Positions 53,800-62,801 are shown, numbered from the stretch's first letter. The stretch is DNA of 64,000 nucleotides from Sulfitobacter sp. THAF37 (GCF_009363555.1 NZ_CP045372.1:1116001-1180000); one strand, 5' to 3'. Numbers and translations: made by a program. Notes: generated from the sequence alone by a model not told the origin.

Positions 53800-54675
53800 A
53801 TGCGCCGCTTTGCCCTGATCGCCGTTCCATATGCGTGGCTGCTGGCGCTCTTTCTCGTTCCGTTCATCATCGTCTTCAAGATCTCGCTGTCGGATCTCGC
53901 GCTGGCGATTCCGCCCTATACGCCGACCATGCGGGATGGCATCGGCGAGATGTTCGCAGCCTTCGATTTCGAGAATTTCACCTTTCTTGCGGAAGATGAC
54001 CTGTACTGGAAAGCTTACCTCAGCTCACTTCGGATTGCGCTGCTGTCGACGCTGATGACGCTGCTGGTGGGCTATCCAATCGCCTATGGCATGGCCAAGG
54101 CGCCGGACGAATGGCGCGCCACATTGATGATGTTGGTGATTCTGCCGTTCTGGACCTCTTTCCTGATCCGGGTCTATGCGTGGATGGGTATTCTCAGCAA
54201 CGAAGGGTTGTTGAACCAGCTTTTGATTTCCCTGGGGCTCATCAGCGAACCCCTGCAGATCCTGAACACGAATACCGCCGTGTATATCGGCATCGTCTAT
54301 ACCTATCTGCCATTCATGATCCTGCCGATCTATGCGGCGCTTGACCGGCTGGACGAATCGCTGAACGAGGCGGCGGAAGATCTGGGTTGTTCACGTTTGC
54401 AAGCCTTCTGGCTGGTGACGGTGCCGCTGTCACGCAACGGGATCATCGCGGGTTCGTTCCTTGTCTTCATCCCTGCGCTGGGCGAATTCGTCATCCCCTC
54501 GCTGTTGGGCGGGTCGGGCACGCTGATGATCGGCAAGGTTCTGTGGGAAGAGTTCTTCAACAACCGGGATTGGCCGGTGGCCAGTGCCGTGGCGGTGGTG
54601 CTGCTGTTGATCCTGATCATTCCCATCGTTCTGTTCCAGCGAAACCAGCAGAAACAGGCGGAGGCGGAGCAATGA
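53800..54675 (+). CDS. Polyamine ABC transporter permease (PotB-like)
   Basis: A 291-residue permease with six transmembrane helices. E-A-A-E-D-L-G-C-S-R-L-Q-A-F is the EAA loop that meets the ATPase. F-W-T-S-F-L-I-R-V-Y-A-W is typical of the PotB branch. The ATG at 53800 follows the ATPase stop by one base, and its own stop overlaps the next permease by four bases. Confidence 0.94.
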   Translation: MRRFALIAVPYAWLLALFLVPFIIVFKISLSDLALAIPPYTPTMRDGIGEMFAAFDFENFTFLAEDDLYWKAYLSSLRIALLSTLMTLLVGYPIAYGMAKAPDEWRATLMMLVILPFWTSFLIRVYAWMGILSNEGLLNQLLISLGLISEPLQILNTNTAVYIGIVYTYLPFMILPIYAALDRLDESLNEAAEDLGCSRLQAFWLVTVPLSRNGIIAGSFLVFIPALGEFVIPSLLGGSGTLMIGKVLWEEFFNNRDWPVASAVAVVLLLILIIPIVLFQRNQQKQAEAEQ

Positions 54676-55493
54676 AGCGGATGTCATGGTTCAATGTCAC
54701 CTCGCTGACATTCGGTTTCGCCTTCTTGTATCTGCCGATGATCATTCTGGTGATCTACAGCTTCAATGCGTCCAAGCTGGTGACGGTCTGGGCAGGGTTT
54801 TCAACCCGGTGGTACGGGGAGCTGATACAGAACGAGGCATTCCTGGACGCGGCCTGGGTGACGATCAAGGTTGCCGTGCTGTCATCGACAATGGCCACCC
54901 TTCTGGGAACGATGGCGGCCTACGTGCTGGTCCGTGGTGGGCGGTTCATGGGGCGGACGCTGTTCTCGGGCATGATCTATGCGCCGCTGGTCATGCCAGA
55001 GGTCATTACCGGCCTGTCGCTGCTGCTGTTGTTCATCGGCATCGGCCTGGACCGGGGGGTTCTGACCATTGTTCTGGCACATACGACGTTTTCGATGTGC
55101 TACGTTTCGGTCGTGGTGTCGTCGCGCCTGGTCACATTTGACCGCTCTCTTGAGGAGGCGGCGCTCGACCTTGGATGTTCAGGCTGGGAGGCGTTTCGCC
55201 TTGTCACCCTGCCGATCATCGCGCCCGCGGTGATCTCAGGCTGGCTTCTCGCGTTCACCTTGTCGCTCGATGACCTTGTGATCGCATCCTTCACGGCCGG
55301 TCCGTCCGCCACGACTCTGCCGATCAAGATTTTCTCGGCTGTTCGTCTGGGGGTCTCGCCCGAGATCAACGCCCTGTCGACCATCATGATTGGCATCGTT
55401 GCGGTCGGTGTGATTGTCGCGTCGCTTGTCACCAAGCGGAACGCTCTGAGGGCCGAAGCGGATACGCGGGCAGCGGAACGCGCGCCGGCATGA
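54672..55493 (+). CDS. Polyamine ABC transporter permease (PotC-like)
   Basis: A 273-residue permease with six transmembrane helices and the EAA loop E-A-A-L-D-L-G-C-S-G-W-E-A-F. Y-L-P-M-I-I-L-V-I-Y-S-F-N near residue 20 is the usual PotC start. The frame is open upstream within the PotB gene, but the ATG at 54672 (ATGA overlap) is the true start. It overlaps the oxidase gene by four bases, tying uptake to catabolism. Confidence 0.94.
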   Translation: MKRMSWFNVTSLTFGFAFLYLPMIILVIYSFNASKLVTVWAGFSTRWYGELIQNEAFLDAAWVTIKVAVLSSTMATLLGTMAAYVLVRGGRFMGRTLFSGMIYAPLVMPEVITGLSLLLLFIGIGLDRGVLTIVLAHTTFSMCYVSVVVSSRLVTFDRSLEEAALDLGCSGWEAFRLVTLPIIAPAVISGWLLAFTLSLDDLVIASFTAGPSATTLPIKIFSAVRLGVSPEINALSTIMIGIVAVGVIVASLVTKRNALRAEADTRAAERAPA

Positions 55494-56818
55494 AGCGTAT
55501 CTACGGCGATTTCGCCTATTCCGACGCGCCACGAAAGGGGTGCTGGTGGGACAGGACATGCGACATCCCCGACCGGCCCAGCCTGCAGGGTGATCACCGC
55601 TGCGATGTGGCGATTATCGGCGGTGGGTTCACCGGCATTTCCGCCGCCCTGCAATTGGCCGAGGCCGGGGTCAACGTGATTGTGCTGGAAGCGCGCTATG
55701 TCGGGTGGGGGGCGTCCGGCCGAAACGGCGGTTTCTGTTGCCTGGGCGGCGGCATGTTGGACAACGCGGCACTCGAGAAACGATTTGGCAAGGAGGGGCG
55801 GGTTGCCTGGCGACAGACGGAGCTTGCTTCGATCCGTTATGTGGAGGAGCTGCTGGCAAAATACGACATCGACGTCGACCGGCATTCAGACGGCGAGACC
55901 CAGTTGGCGCATCGCCCCAAGGATTTCGCGGCGATGCAGGATCAGGTCGCCTATTATGCCGACAGTTACGGGGTTGAGGCGCGGCTGACCCCGGCGGGGG
56001 ATCTGGAGGCGGAAGGGATGAGCGCCGGGTTCCAGGGGGCGATCACAGTGCCCATCGGTTTCGGCCTGAACCCGCGCAAGTACATAGCAGGTCTTTCGGC
56101 TGCCGCTGAAGCAGCCGGGGCGCACATCCATCACGAGACGCCCGTGACGTCGATCACCCGCACTGGTTCCGGCTTTGCGCTTGCTACACCCTCGGGGCGG
56201 GTCGACGCCGCGCGGGTTATCGTAGGGACAAATGGTTATTCCTCGGAAGACCTGCCCGAATGGCTCGCGTCACGATATATGCCGACGCAATCGAGCGTTA
56301 TCGTGACGCGCCCCCTTACCCAGAGCGAGCTGGGCGCGCAGGGATGGACCAGCGGCCAGGCTTCCTATGATTCGCGCCACCTGCTGCATTACTTCCGGCT
56401 CATGCCGGATAATCGGATGCTCTTTGGTGTGCGGGGCGGCTTGATGGCCAACAAGGGGTCAGAGCGGCGTGCAATGCGACGCGCGCGGGCCGATTTCAAC
56501 CGGATGTTCCCTGCCTGGCGCGATGTGGAAACCCCCTACAACTGGTCGGGGATGGTCTGCATTGCCCGAGACCGGATGCCATTCGTCGGTCAGGTCCCGG
56601 ATCAGCCCGGCATTTTCGCCAGTCTGTGCTATCACGGCAATGGCGTGGCGATGGCAAGCTATTCCGGCGCGCTTCTGGCCGATCTGGTTCAGGACAAGGC
56701 GCCGGAACGCATGTATCCCGAGGCCGTCCAGCGCCCTCTTGAAAAGTTTGAACTGGGGGGCTTTCGCCGCGCGATCATGCCCTTTGCCTATATTGGTTTC
56801 AGCCTCTCCGATCTGTAG
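55490..56818 (+). CDS. FAD-dependent amine oxidase, PuuB (gamma-glutamylputrescine oxidase)-like
   Basis: A 442-residue DAO-family flavoprotein. The FAD-binding Rossmann loop is V-A-I-I-G-G-G-F-T-G-I-S-A-A (residues 40-53), and R-N-G-G-F near residue 78 is typical of the PuuB/OrdL branch. The C-terminal C-Y-H-G-N-G-V-A-M region closes the flavin site. It oxidises an amine to an aldehyde, probably a polyamine or gamma-glutamylated polyamine given the operon, but no gamma-glutamylputrescine synthetase is in the window. Its 3' end overlaps the convergent flgD by 20 bases. Confidence 0.9.
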   Translation: MKRIYGDFAYSDAPRKGCWWDRTCDIPDRPSLQGDHRCDVAIIGGGFTGISAALQLAEAGVNVIVLEARYVGWGASGRNGGFCCLGGGMLDNAALEKRFGKEGRVAWRQTELASIRYVEELLAKYDIDVDRHSDGETQLAHRPKDFAAMQDQVAYYADSYGVEARLTPAGDLEAEGMSAGFQGAITVPIGFGLNPRKYIAGLSAAAEAAGAHIHHETPVTSITRTGSGFALATPSGRVDAARVIVGTNGYSSEDLPEWLASRYMPTQSSVIVTRPLTQSELGAQGWTSGQASYDSRHLLHYFRLMPDNRMLFGVRGGLMANKGSERRAMRRARADFNRMFPAWRDVETPYNWSGMVCIARDRMPFVGQVPDQPGIFASLCYHGNGVAMASYSGALLADLVQDKAPERMYPEAVQRPLEKFELGGFRRAIMPFAYIGFSLSDL

Positions 56819-57536
56819 GGACCGATCCGTTCGACGACCCGGCGCCGGCGGAACCGGACAATGGTGCCGCAAGGCCGGGCTCGCGCAATCCGGTCACGTC
56901 GCTGGCCAGCACGGCTGCGCCGCCTTCAAGAACCAGGACGGTCTGACCCCCCTGCATCCGAGCTTCGGTGACGCGGCCATAGGTCTCCACAGGGTCGGTC
57001 AACACGACCTCGCCGCCCGCCCAGCTTTCGATTTCAAAGCTGTAGAACCCGTTCGCAAAGGGTGTGCCGTCGTCCGCGACACCTGCCCATTGAAAGGGAT
57101 CCGCAGAAACCGGGATTGAGCTGCGCTGCACCTCGGTTCCGTTTTCGTCATAGACGACCAGAAACACCTCTTCGGAAGCAGCAGCAGGATTCGGGGTGAT
57201 CGTTATGGGGGCGCCATCGAAATATGCGGGTGCGGTGCTGAGCGCCTCCATCCCGATCCAGCCGGTCAACTGGGCCATATTGCCCGACCCCAGTTGTGCG
57301 GAAAGCGCGGTCAGCAGATCGTTGGACAGCACCTGCTGCTCCACCATGGAGAATTGTGCGAGCTGCGCGGCATACTCCGACGAATCCAGCGGCTCCAACG
57401 GGTCCTGAAACCTCGCCTGGGCTGTCAGCATTTTCAGGAAGGTTTCGAAATCCGAGGACAGGACCGAGGTCGAGGCGGCAGGCGTAGCCGTGTTGCCGCC
57501 AGGGTGTGCGAAGGTGGTGGAAGTGGGTGTGATCAT
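56799..57536 (-). CDS. flgD: Flagellar hook capping protein FlgD
   Basis: A 245-residue protein of the FlgD scaffold family, needed for hook polymerisation. The N-terminal segment F-L-K-M-L-T-A-Q-A-R-F-Q-D-P-L-E-P-L followed by A-Q-L-A-Q-F-S-M-V-E-Q-Q-V is the family signature. A Tudor/Ig-like region follows (about residues 105-210). The start at 57536 has CGGAGAC upstream. It is 13 bases after fliK on the same strand; its end overlaps the PuuB-like gene. Confidence 0.92.
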   Translation of the reverse strand: MITPTSTTFAHPGGNTATPAASTSVLSSDFETFLKMLTAQARFQDPLEPLDSSEYAAQLAQFSMVEQQVLSNDLLTALSAQLGSGNMAQLTGWIGMEALSTAPAYFDGAPITITPNPAAASEEVFLVVYDENGTEVQRSSIPVSADPFQWAGVADDGTPFANGFYSFEIESWAGGEVVLTDPVETYGRVTEARMQGGQTVLVLEGGAAVLASDVTGLREPGLAAPLSGSAGAGSSNGSVPTDRRG

Positions 57537-57549
57537 GTTGTGTCTCCGG

Positions 57550-59370
57550 TCAAAGCCTGATGTCGACGCCGGTGTCCGGCGCGGCGGAAAGGGTGATCTC
57601 GACAGGGTTGTCCGGCGTCCCCTCGCCGTCCGGTTCAGTGGCGCCCAACGGTGTCGCTCGCCCCTCGTCACGCGCGTTACCGTCGGCAAAGCTGAAGCTG
57701 ACATCCGGATATCCGATGTCTCTGAACTCTTGGGAAAGCTCCGCAATATGCCGACGTACCAGGTCGAGCGTATCCGGTCGTTCTGCCGTCACATGCATCA
57801 CCATGCCGCTGTCCGACACCGACATCGTTAGCCGCAGGCGGCCAAGCTCTTCGGGATTGAGGGCGATGTCGACCGGCCGCAGAGAGTTCCCTTGCATCGC
57901 TTCCGCAAGCTGGCGGGCGATATGTACCGGCAGATCGGGACGCTGGTGGAGTGTATGTTGCGGCGCCTGCGGTACCTGAACCGTTTCGATGCGGGCGGTG
58001 GCCGACAACTCCGCAATTGGGGGTGAATTCAAATCGTCGCCCCCCTGACCGATGTTGGCGTTGGCCCGGCCAAGGTTGGGCCCCAAGGATGGTATTCGCC
58101 CTGTTGCGGATGCCTTGATCATGCTGCGCATCTTGTCCGGTGTTGCGGCCGTCGATACCGAGACGTTATTGTTCGCTTCTCCCGACGAAATCTGGGCAGT
58201 AGCCATTCTGGACAGATCTTTCAAAGCGGGGTGCTGGGATGACTGTCCCGGCGGAACGGAATCTGCAACTGGCGCTGCTGATATTTGGGGTGCCGAATCG
58301 ACGGAAGTCCGTGGCGATGGATCCATCGGTTGCCCCGGTCCACGGGTCGGCGCGCGCGCGGGCACAATCGGCTCGGAGAGCCTTTGGACTGCGGTTGGCA
58401 TGGGTGGCAGGCGGGCACCCGACTGATCTGACTGCACGCGAGACGGCGGCGGAGCACCAGCATCTTGCTGCGTAGAGCTATCGGATGTCGCGATTTCTAT
58501 TCGAGATGCGTGCCTTAGATGATGCAAGATCGGCCCTGCGGAAGGGGAAACCGTATCAAACCCTGACGCCATTTGCCCGGAAATGGTCCTTTCGACGAGG
58601 GTTTCCCGCCGCGGCGCGGCCGGTGTCGCCTGACCCGCGACAGGAAGCGGGTTTCCATGTCCATTCAGGCTTTCAGCTGCTGCGGGCCAATCAGCGGTTT
58701 CGGGGGCTGCCGTCCCAGCCTGCGTCGGCAAAGAGCGAATACCCATCCCTTTATCATGCTCAATACCGGTGCCGGTGACCCGCGCCTGCAGCGGCAATTC
58801 CGCTCTGGCCATCCGCCCCGAAACATCGGTTTCCCGCATGGCCGGGTTCGGATGATGAGATGTTTCCTCTTCCAGCATCACCTTGACCGGCACCATTTTT
58901 TCGGGCCGAGACACATCGTGCTCCACCCTCCAAGTGGACCGGAACCCGGCGCTTGCTATGGCATCTGATGGCTGGTGGGTATCACCGCGTGGTGCCTTTG
59001 CCCGGTCGGGAGAGTGCGCCTGCGCCGGCAGGGCATCAAAAGGCACTTCGGTCTCCTGCGGCTCAAGGATCACCTCCTTTTCCGAAAATTCCGGCGAATC
59101 AGGCGGCGATTTTTCTTCGGCGCTTGCGATCTGGCGGCGGTCTGCCGGATCGGATCCCTCGGACCAGTCCGCCCGTGACGCTGCCCCGCCAGAGGCGTGC
59201 GAATAGGTCCGACCGAAATCTGGACCCGCGTAACTCCTCTTGTCATTCGGTATGTCATGCGGGACCCCCTTACTCTGTGAAGTGGTTTCGCCTTTCATGA
59301 GCGGGCTTTGGAAAATGTTCACTTGCACCTCCGGGAGTTCTTCTCCGTCGGCGGTTATATGTCGCAACAT
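57550..59370 (-). CDS. fliK: Flagellar hook-length control protein FliK
   Basis: A 606-residue protein. About the first 480 residues are low-complexity and rich in Pro, Ser, Ala, Glu and Gln, acting as the ruler part. The conserved C-terminal Flg_hook domain (about 490-570) carries I-A-L-N-P-E-E-L-G-R-L-R-L-T-M. FliK measures hook length and switches export specificity through FlhB. The start at 59370 is an ATG 67 bases from the divergent flgJ-like gene. The high Pro/Ser content makes opposite-strand frames look open. Confidence 0.88.
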   Translation of the reverse strand: MLRHITADGEELPEVQVNIFQSPLMKGETTSQSKGVPHDIPNDKRSYAGPDFGRTYSHASGGAASRADWSEGSDPADRRQIASAEEKSPPDSPEFSEKEVILEPQETEVPFDALPAQAHSPDRAKAPRGDTHQPSDAIASAGFRSTWRVEHDVSRPEKMVPVKVMLEEETSHHPNPAMRETDVSGRMARAELPLQARVTGTGIEHDKGMGIRSLPTQAGTAAPETADWPAAAESLNGHGNPLPVAGQATPAAPRRETLVERTISGQMASGFDTVSPSAGPILHHLRHASRIEIATSDSSTQQDAGAPPPSRVQSDQSGARLPPMPTAVQRLSEPIVPARAPTRGPGQPMDPSPRTSVDSAPQISAAPVADSVPPGQSSQHPALKDLSRMATAQISSGEANNNVSVSTAATPDKMRSMIKASATGRIPSLGPNLGRANANIGQGGDDLNSPPIAELSATARIETVQVPQAPQHTLHQRPDLPVHIARQLAEAMQGNSLRPVDIALNPEELGRLRLTMSVSDSGMVMHVTAERPDTLDLVRRHIAELSQEFRDIGYPDVSFSFADGNARDEGRATPLGATEPDGEGTPDNPVEITLSAAPDTGVDIRL

Positions 59371-59437
59371 CCTTACCCGTTATTTACCGGTCCCTGCGCA
59401 TCCTTGGAAAAATGCGGTGCAATTTAAGGAAACCCCC

Positions 59438-59710
59438 ATGCAGATCACATCTACACCCATACCGAAACCGCCGACCGATCATGGCGACGGAAAGCTAAGA
59501 AAAGCTGCCGAGCAGCTGGAGACGGCTTTTCTCGCGGAGATGCTGAAGGCTGCTGGCGTAGGCAAGTCGCGCGATCACTTCGGCGGCGGCGCGGGGGAGG
59601 ACCAGTTTTCCTCCTTTCTCGTGCAGGAGCAGGCGGCGGCGATGGTCCGCGCCGGGGGCGTCGGGCTGAGCGAGGCGCTTTACCAGTCTCTCAAGGAGAA
59701 AGACAAATGA
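59438..59710 (+). CDS. FlgJ-like rod-binding protein
   Basis: A 90-residue protein equal to the N-terminal rod-binding domain of FlgJ without a muramidase domain, which is usual in alphaproteobacteria. A-A-E-Q-L-E-T-A-F-L-A-E-M-L-K-A and A-G-G-V-G-L-S-E-A-L are the family helices. It caps the growing flagellar rod. AAGGAAAC precedes the ATG, and the stop overlaps the flgN-like gene by four bases. Confidence 0.88.
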   Translation: MQITSTPIPKPPTDHGDGKLRKAAEQLETAFLAEMLKAAGVGKSRDHFGGGAGEDQFSSFLVQEQAAAMVRAGGVGLSEALYQSLKEKDK

Positions 59711-60066
59711 CGGATCGCTTGAAAGTGGATCGGATCGACGCCCTGGACGAGCTGTTGGAATCGGAGCGCGAGGCGCTTCTCGCCGGTGATCTCGCCAAGC
59801 TGGCTGAGATGCTGGAACCCAAGGAAACCCTGATTGAGGCGATCAACGCGATGGATCCGACGGAGATCGAAGGGCTTCGGCATCTGGATACCAAGGTCAG
59901 GCGCAACCAACTTCTTCTGGATGGCGCAATAGAAGGGATACGCGCGGTTGCCGCACGCATGGCGGCGTTGCGACAGGTCAGGAACGGGCTTGAGACCTAT
60001 GGCGCGGACGGTCGCAAGCGCACGATAGACATTCAGGACGGTCCAAACCTTGAACGGCGCGCATGA
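59707..60066 (+). CDS. FlgN-like flagellar export chaperone
   Basis: A 119-residue, almost fully helical protein with heptad-like leucines (L-D-E-L-L-E-S-E-R-E-A-L-L-A-G-D) and R-R-N-Q-L-L-L-D-G-A, as in FlgN proteins, which guard the hook-associated proteins FlgK and FlgL before export. The family is poorly conserved, so the call relies on helical pattern, size and position between flgJ-like and fliC. Coupled to the rod protein gene by an ATGA overlap. Confidence 0.78.
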   Translation: MTDRLKVDRIDALDELLESEREALLAGDLAKLAEMLEPKETLIEAINAMDPTEIEGLRHLDTKVRRNQLLLDGAIEGIRAVAARMAALRQVRNGLETYGADGRKRTIDIQDGPNLERRA

Positions 60067-60296
60067 AAGGCAGTCGATCGGGAAAGCGGCAAAATCAGTT
60101 CAAATCAGTGGAAGTCTGTGTGGTGGCATTCAGCGAACATTAACAGCGCAGGCTGCATGAAGGCGCTGCATCCGAAATCGGATGGCGCATCCCCTGTCAC
60201 AAGGGAAAGTGCATCGGTCAGAACGCCACAATCAGTTGCCCCAAGGGGGGTGAGACTCCACGGGCGCAAAGCGTCCCAGCCTGAAGGAACATGCTT
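60067..60296 (+). promoter_or_regulatory. fliC promoter and long 5' leader
   Basis: A 230-base gap before flagellin with no gene. It must hold the fliC promoter and a long untranslated leader. AAGGA stands eight bases before the ATG at 60297. FlbT, encoded just downstream, binds flagellin leaders in related bacteria, so this stretch is a likely FlbT target. Confidence 0.55.
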
Positions 60297-61142
60297 ATGT
60301 CGAGCATTCTAACCAACAACGGTGCAATGGTTGCACTGCAAACCCTCAAGTCCATCAACAAGGACCTTGCTCAGACGCAGAATGCGATCTCAACCGGTAA
60401 AGATATCGGTTCTGCCAAGGACAATTCCGCCATCTGGGCCATCTCCAAGGTGATGGAATCGGATGTAGCGGGCTTTTCTGCCGTTCAGGATTCACTCGCG
60501 GTGGGTGAATCCACCGTCGCAGTGGCATCCGCCGGTGCTGAGCAGATCGTCGAGACGCTGAAGGAAATGAAGCAGCTCGCGATCGCAGGTCAGTCCGAAA
60601 CAGCGGACTTCGCCAAGATCCAAGCCGACATGACCGAAAAAGCCGAGGGAATTTCGGCCATCATCGGCGCGTCGCAGTTCAACGGCGTGAACCTGCTGGC
60701 CACGGACGTCGACGGGAACGGCGGCACCTCGCTGACGGTTGTCTCGTCGCTCGACCGCGTTGGCGCTGCGTCTCCGACCGTTTCCACCATCGGCGTGGAT
60801 ACTGTCGACTTCGAAGCGAACATCGACGCGGTCAGCAACCTGACGGCGATCACCGATGCCGCTTCGGCGGCAACGGCTTTCGGTGAGCTGGAGACGTTCC
60901 TGACCACTGCGATCGACGGTGCTGCGGCCCTGGGGGCGTCCGCCAAGCGGATTTCCGATCAGAGCGAGTTCGTCGGAAAGCTCAATGACGCCGTCAAATC
61001 CGGCATCGGGTCTCTGGTGGATGCGGACATGGAAGCGGCCTCGGCCCGCTTGCAAGCCCTGCAGACCCAGCAACAGCTGGGTGTTCAGGCATTGTCCATC
61101 GCCAACCAGGCACCGCAGACGATCCTGTCTCTGTTCCGGTAA
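60297..61142 (+). CDS. fliC: Flagellin
   Basis: A 281-residue flagellin of the short alphaproteobacterial kind. N-terminal D0/D1 helices (S-I-L-T-N-N-G-A-M-V-A-L-Q-T-L) and C-terminal D1/D0 helices (L-G-V-Q-A-L-S-I-A-N-Q-A-P-Q-T) are complete, with only a small variable centre (about residues 140-195). It polymerises into the filament. ATG 60297 is preferred over 60291 because the ribosome-binding site is too close to the latter. Confidence 0.95.
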   Translation: MSSILTNNGAMVALQTLKSINKDLAQTQNAISTGKDIGSAKDNSAIWAISKVMESDVAGFSAVQDSLAVGESTVAVASAGAEQIVETLKEMKQLAIAGQSETADFAKIQADMTEKAEGISAIIGASQFNGVNLLATDVDGNGGTSLTVVSSLDRVGAASPTVSTIGVDTVDFEANIDAVSNLTAITDAASAATAFGELETFLTTAIDGAAALGASAKRISDQSEFVGKLNDAVKSGIGSLVDADMEAASARLQALQTQQQLGVQALSIANQAPQTILSLFR

Positions 61143-61150
61143 AACCACGG

Positions 61151-61176
61151 GCGGAGGCGCCATCCGGCGCCTCCGC
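61151..61176 (+). terminator. Strong hairpin after fliC
   Basis: GCGGAGGCGCC (61151-61161) pairs perfectly with GGCGCCTCCGC (61166-61176) across ATCC. It begins nine bases after the fliC stop; no T-run follows, so it may also protect the flagellin message from 3' decay. Confidence 0.65.
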
Positions 61177-61216
61177 TAACCTACAAATTCGGATCTTGAG
61201 CAGGTAAGGAAAAGCC

Positions 61217-61588
61217 GTGAACGCAACCGACAAGGCAAGACGTGCCTATGCGCCAACCACCGCGCCGACCAAGTCAGAGCGCAGCATTGAATTCGAAGTC
61301 ATCGCACGTATCACCGCGCGCTTGAAGGCGGCGATAGAGGCGGCGCATTTTCCAGGGCTATTGGAGGTCTTGCATGAAAACCGCAAGCTCTGGCGAACCC
61401 TCGCGACCGATGTCGCCAACCCCGAAAATCTGCTGCCCGGCGACCTGCGTGCACGGATCTTCTACTTGGCCGAGTTCACAAATCACCACACGAGCAAGGT
61501 GATTTCCCGTGAGGATACCGCGCACCCATTGCTGGAGGTCAACACCGCCATTCTGCGCGGCCTGAAACAAAGGAGTGCCCCGAATTGA
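61217..61588 (+). CDS. flaF: Flagellar biosynthesis regulator FlaF
   Basis: A 123-residue helical protein of the FlaF family, starting at GTG with AAGGAAAA upstream. A-R-R-A-Y near residue 8 and L-W-R-T-L-A-T-D-V near residue 58 are family features. FlaF is needed for flagellin synthesis and acts in balance with FlbT in Caulobacter. It overlaps flbT by four bases (TTGA). Confidence 0.9.
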   Translation: MNATDKARRAYAPTTAPTKSERSIEFEVIARITARLKAAIEAAHFPGLLEVLHENRKLWRTLATDVANPENLLPGDLRARIFYLAEFTNHHTSKVISREDTAHPLLEVNTAILRGLKQRSAPN

Positions 61589-61989
61589 GCGGACTTGTCC
61601 TGAAACTGAGCCCCAAGGAGCGCGTATTGATCAACGGCGCGGTCATCGAGAACGGGGACCGCCGCAGCCGTCTTTCGATCATGACGCCCGGTGCGAACAT
61701 TCTGCGTCTGCGCGATGCAATTCACCCTGAAGACGCGAAGACTCCGGTCAGGCGTGCCTGTTTCGCCGTGCAACTGGTCCTTTCCGGCGACATCGCGCCT
61801 GCCGATGCACATCATGGCCTGCTGCGTCAGATCGAGGAGTTGAGCCAGGTGTTCAAGGACGCCGATAGCCGGGCTCTGCTGGCCGAAGCGGGCGCCGCGC
61901 TGATCACGGATCAGCATTATCGTGCGCTGAAATGTCTGCGCGGGTTGCTGGCCCGTGAAGACAGGCTCCTGTCGATTAGGCCGCACTGA
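61585..61989 (+). CDS. flbT: Flagellin-mRNA regulator FlbT
   Basis: A 134-residue protein of the FlbT family, starting at TTG inside the flaF stop. L-K-L-S-P-K-E-R-V-L-I-N-G-A-V-I-E-N-G-D near the N-terminus and the later helical part are typical. In Caulobacter FlbT binds the flagellin 5' leader and promotes its decay until the hook is complete. AAGGAG precedes the TTG. Its stop codon shares one base with the start of the DUF1217 gene. Confidence 0.92.
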   Translation: MSGLVLKLSPKERVLINGAVIENGDRRSRLSIMTPGANILRLRDAIHPEDAKTPVRRACFAVQLVLSGDIAPADAHHGLLRQIEELSQVFKDADSRALLAEAGAALITDQHYRALKCLRGLLAREDRLLSIRPH

Positions 61990-62777
61990 TGTTCCAGCCC
62001 GTCGTCCCCATTTCCGGCCTTGCTGGCTGGCGGTTCCTGCAACGGACCTACGACACGCAGTTCGACACCTTTTCCAAGGGGGCCACGCTGCAGCGGGACG
62101 CCGAGTATTTTCGGGAAAACATCGGGCAGGTACGCACGGCCGAAGACCTTACTTCGGACCGGCGCCTGATGACGGTCGCGCTCAGCGCATTCGGGCTGCA
62201 GGATGATGTCGACAACCGGTATTTCATCCGAAAGGTCCTGGAGGAAGGTGTCACGAACGAAGACGCCCTCGCCAACCGTTTTTCGGACCCACGGTACCGC
62301 GAGCTGTCCGAGGCATTTGGATTTGGGCCTGGAGAGTATCTGAAAACCGGTGAGGTCGATTTTGCAGAGGCGATTATCACCCGCCACCTGACCAACAGCT
62401 TTGAGGTTGCGGCGGGTGAGCAGGACGCCAGCATGCGCGTGGCGCTCTATGCGCAGCGCGAACTGGCGGAGCTTGCCGGGGGGGACATGTCGAACGATGC
62501 GAAATGGTTCACCGTGATGGGGGACCCGCCCATGCGGCAGTTGTTTGAAACCGCCTTCAACCTGCCCGCGGCACTGGGTCAGATCGACATCGACCAGCAA
62601 TTGCAAGTGTTCAAGGATGCGGCGAAGTCGGTCCTGGGCAGCGATGATCTGAGCCTCTTTACGGCACCCGAGGCGCGCGATGACCTGATCACAAAGTTTG
62701 TGGTGCGCGACCAGATCCGCAGTTTCTCGGCCGGGATGTCCGGGACGTCAATCGCGCTGACACTGTTGCAGGGCTAA
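61989..62777 (+). CDS. DUF1217 family flagellar-associated protein
   Basis: A 262-residue protein of DUF1217, a family found in alphaproteobacterial flagellar clusters. It is mostly helical, with G-W-R-F-L-Q-R-T-Y-D-T-Q near the start and F-S-D-P-R-Y-R-E-L-S-E-A-F-G-F near residue 100. No signal peptide or membrane helix is seen. The role is unknown; position after flaF-flbT makes a part in flagellar assembly or regulation likely. It is convergent with fliI. Confidence 0.88.
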   Translation: MFQPVVPISGLAGWRFLQRTYDTQFDTFSKGATLQRDAEYFRENIGQVRTAEDLTSDRRLMTVALSAFGLQDDVDNRYFIRKVLEEGVTNEDALANRFSDPRYRELSEAFGFGPGEYLKTGEVDFAEAIITRHLTNSFEVAAGEQDASMRVALYAQRELAELAGGDMSNDAKWFTVMGDPPMRQLFETAFNLPAALGQIDIDQQLQVFKDAAKSVLGSDDLSLFTAPEARDDLITKFVVRDQIRSFSAGMSGTSIALTLLQG

Positions 62778-62801
62778 GCCGCGCCCGGTCCATCACAGGC
62801 C

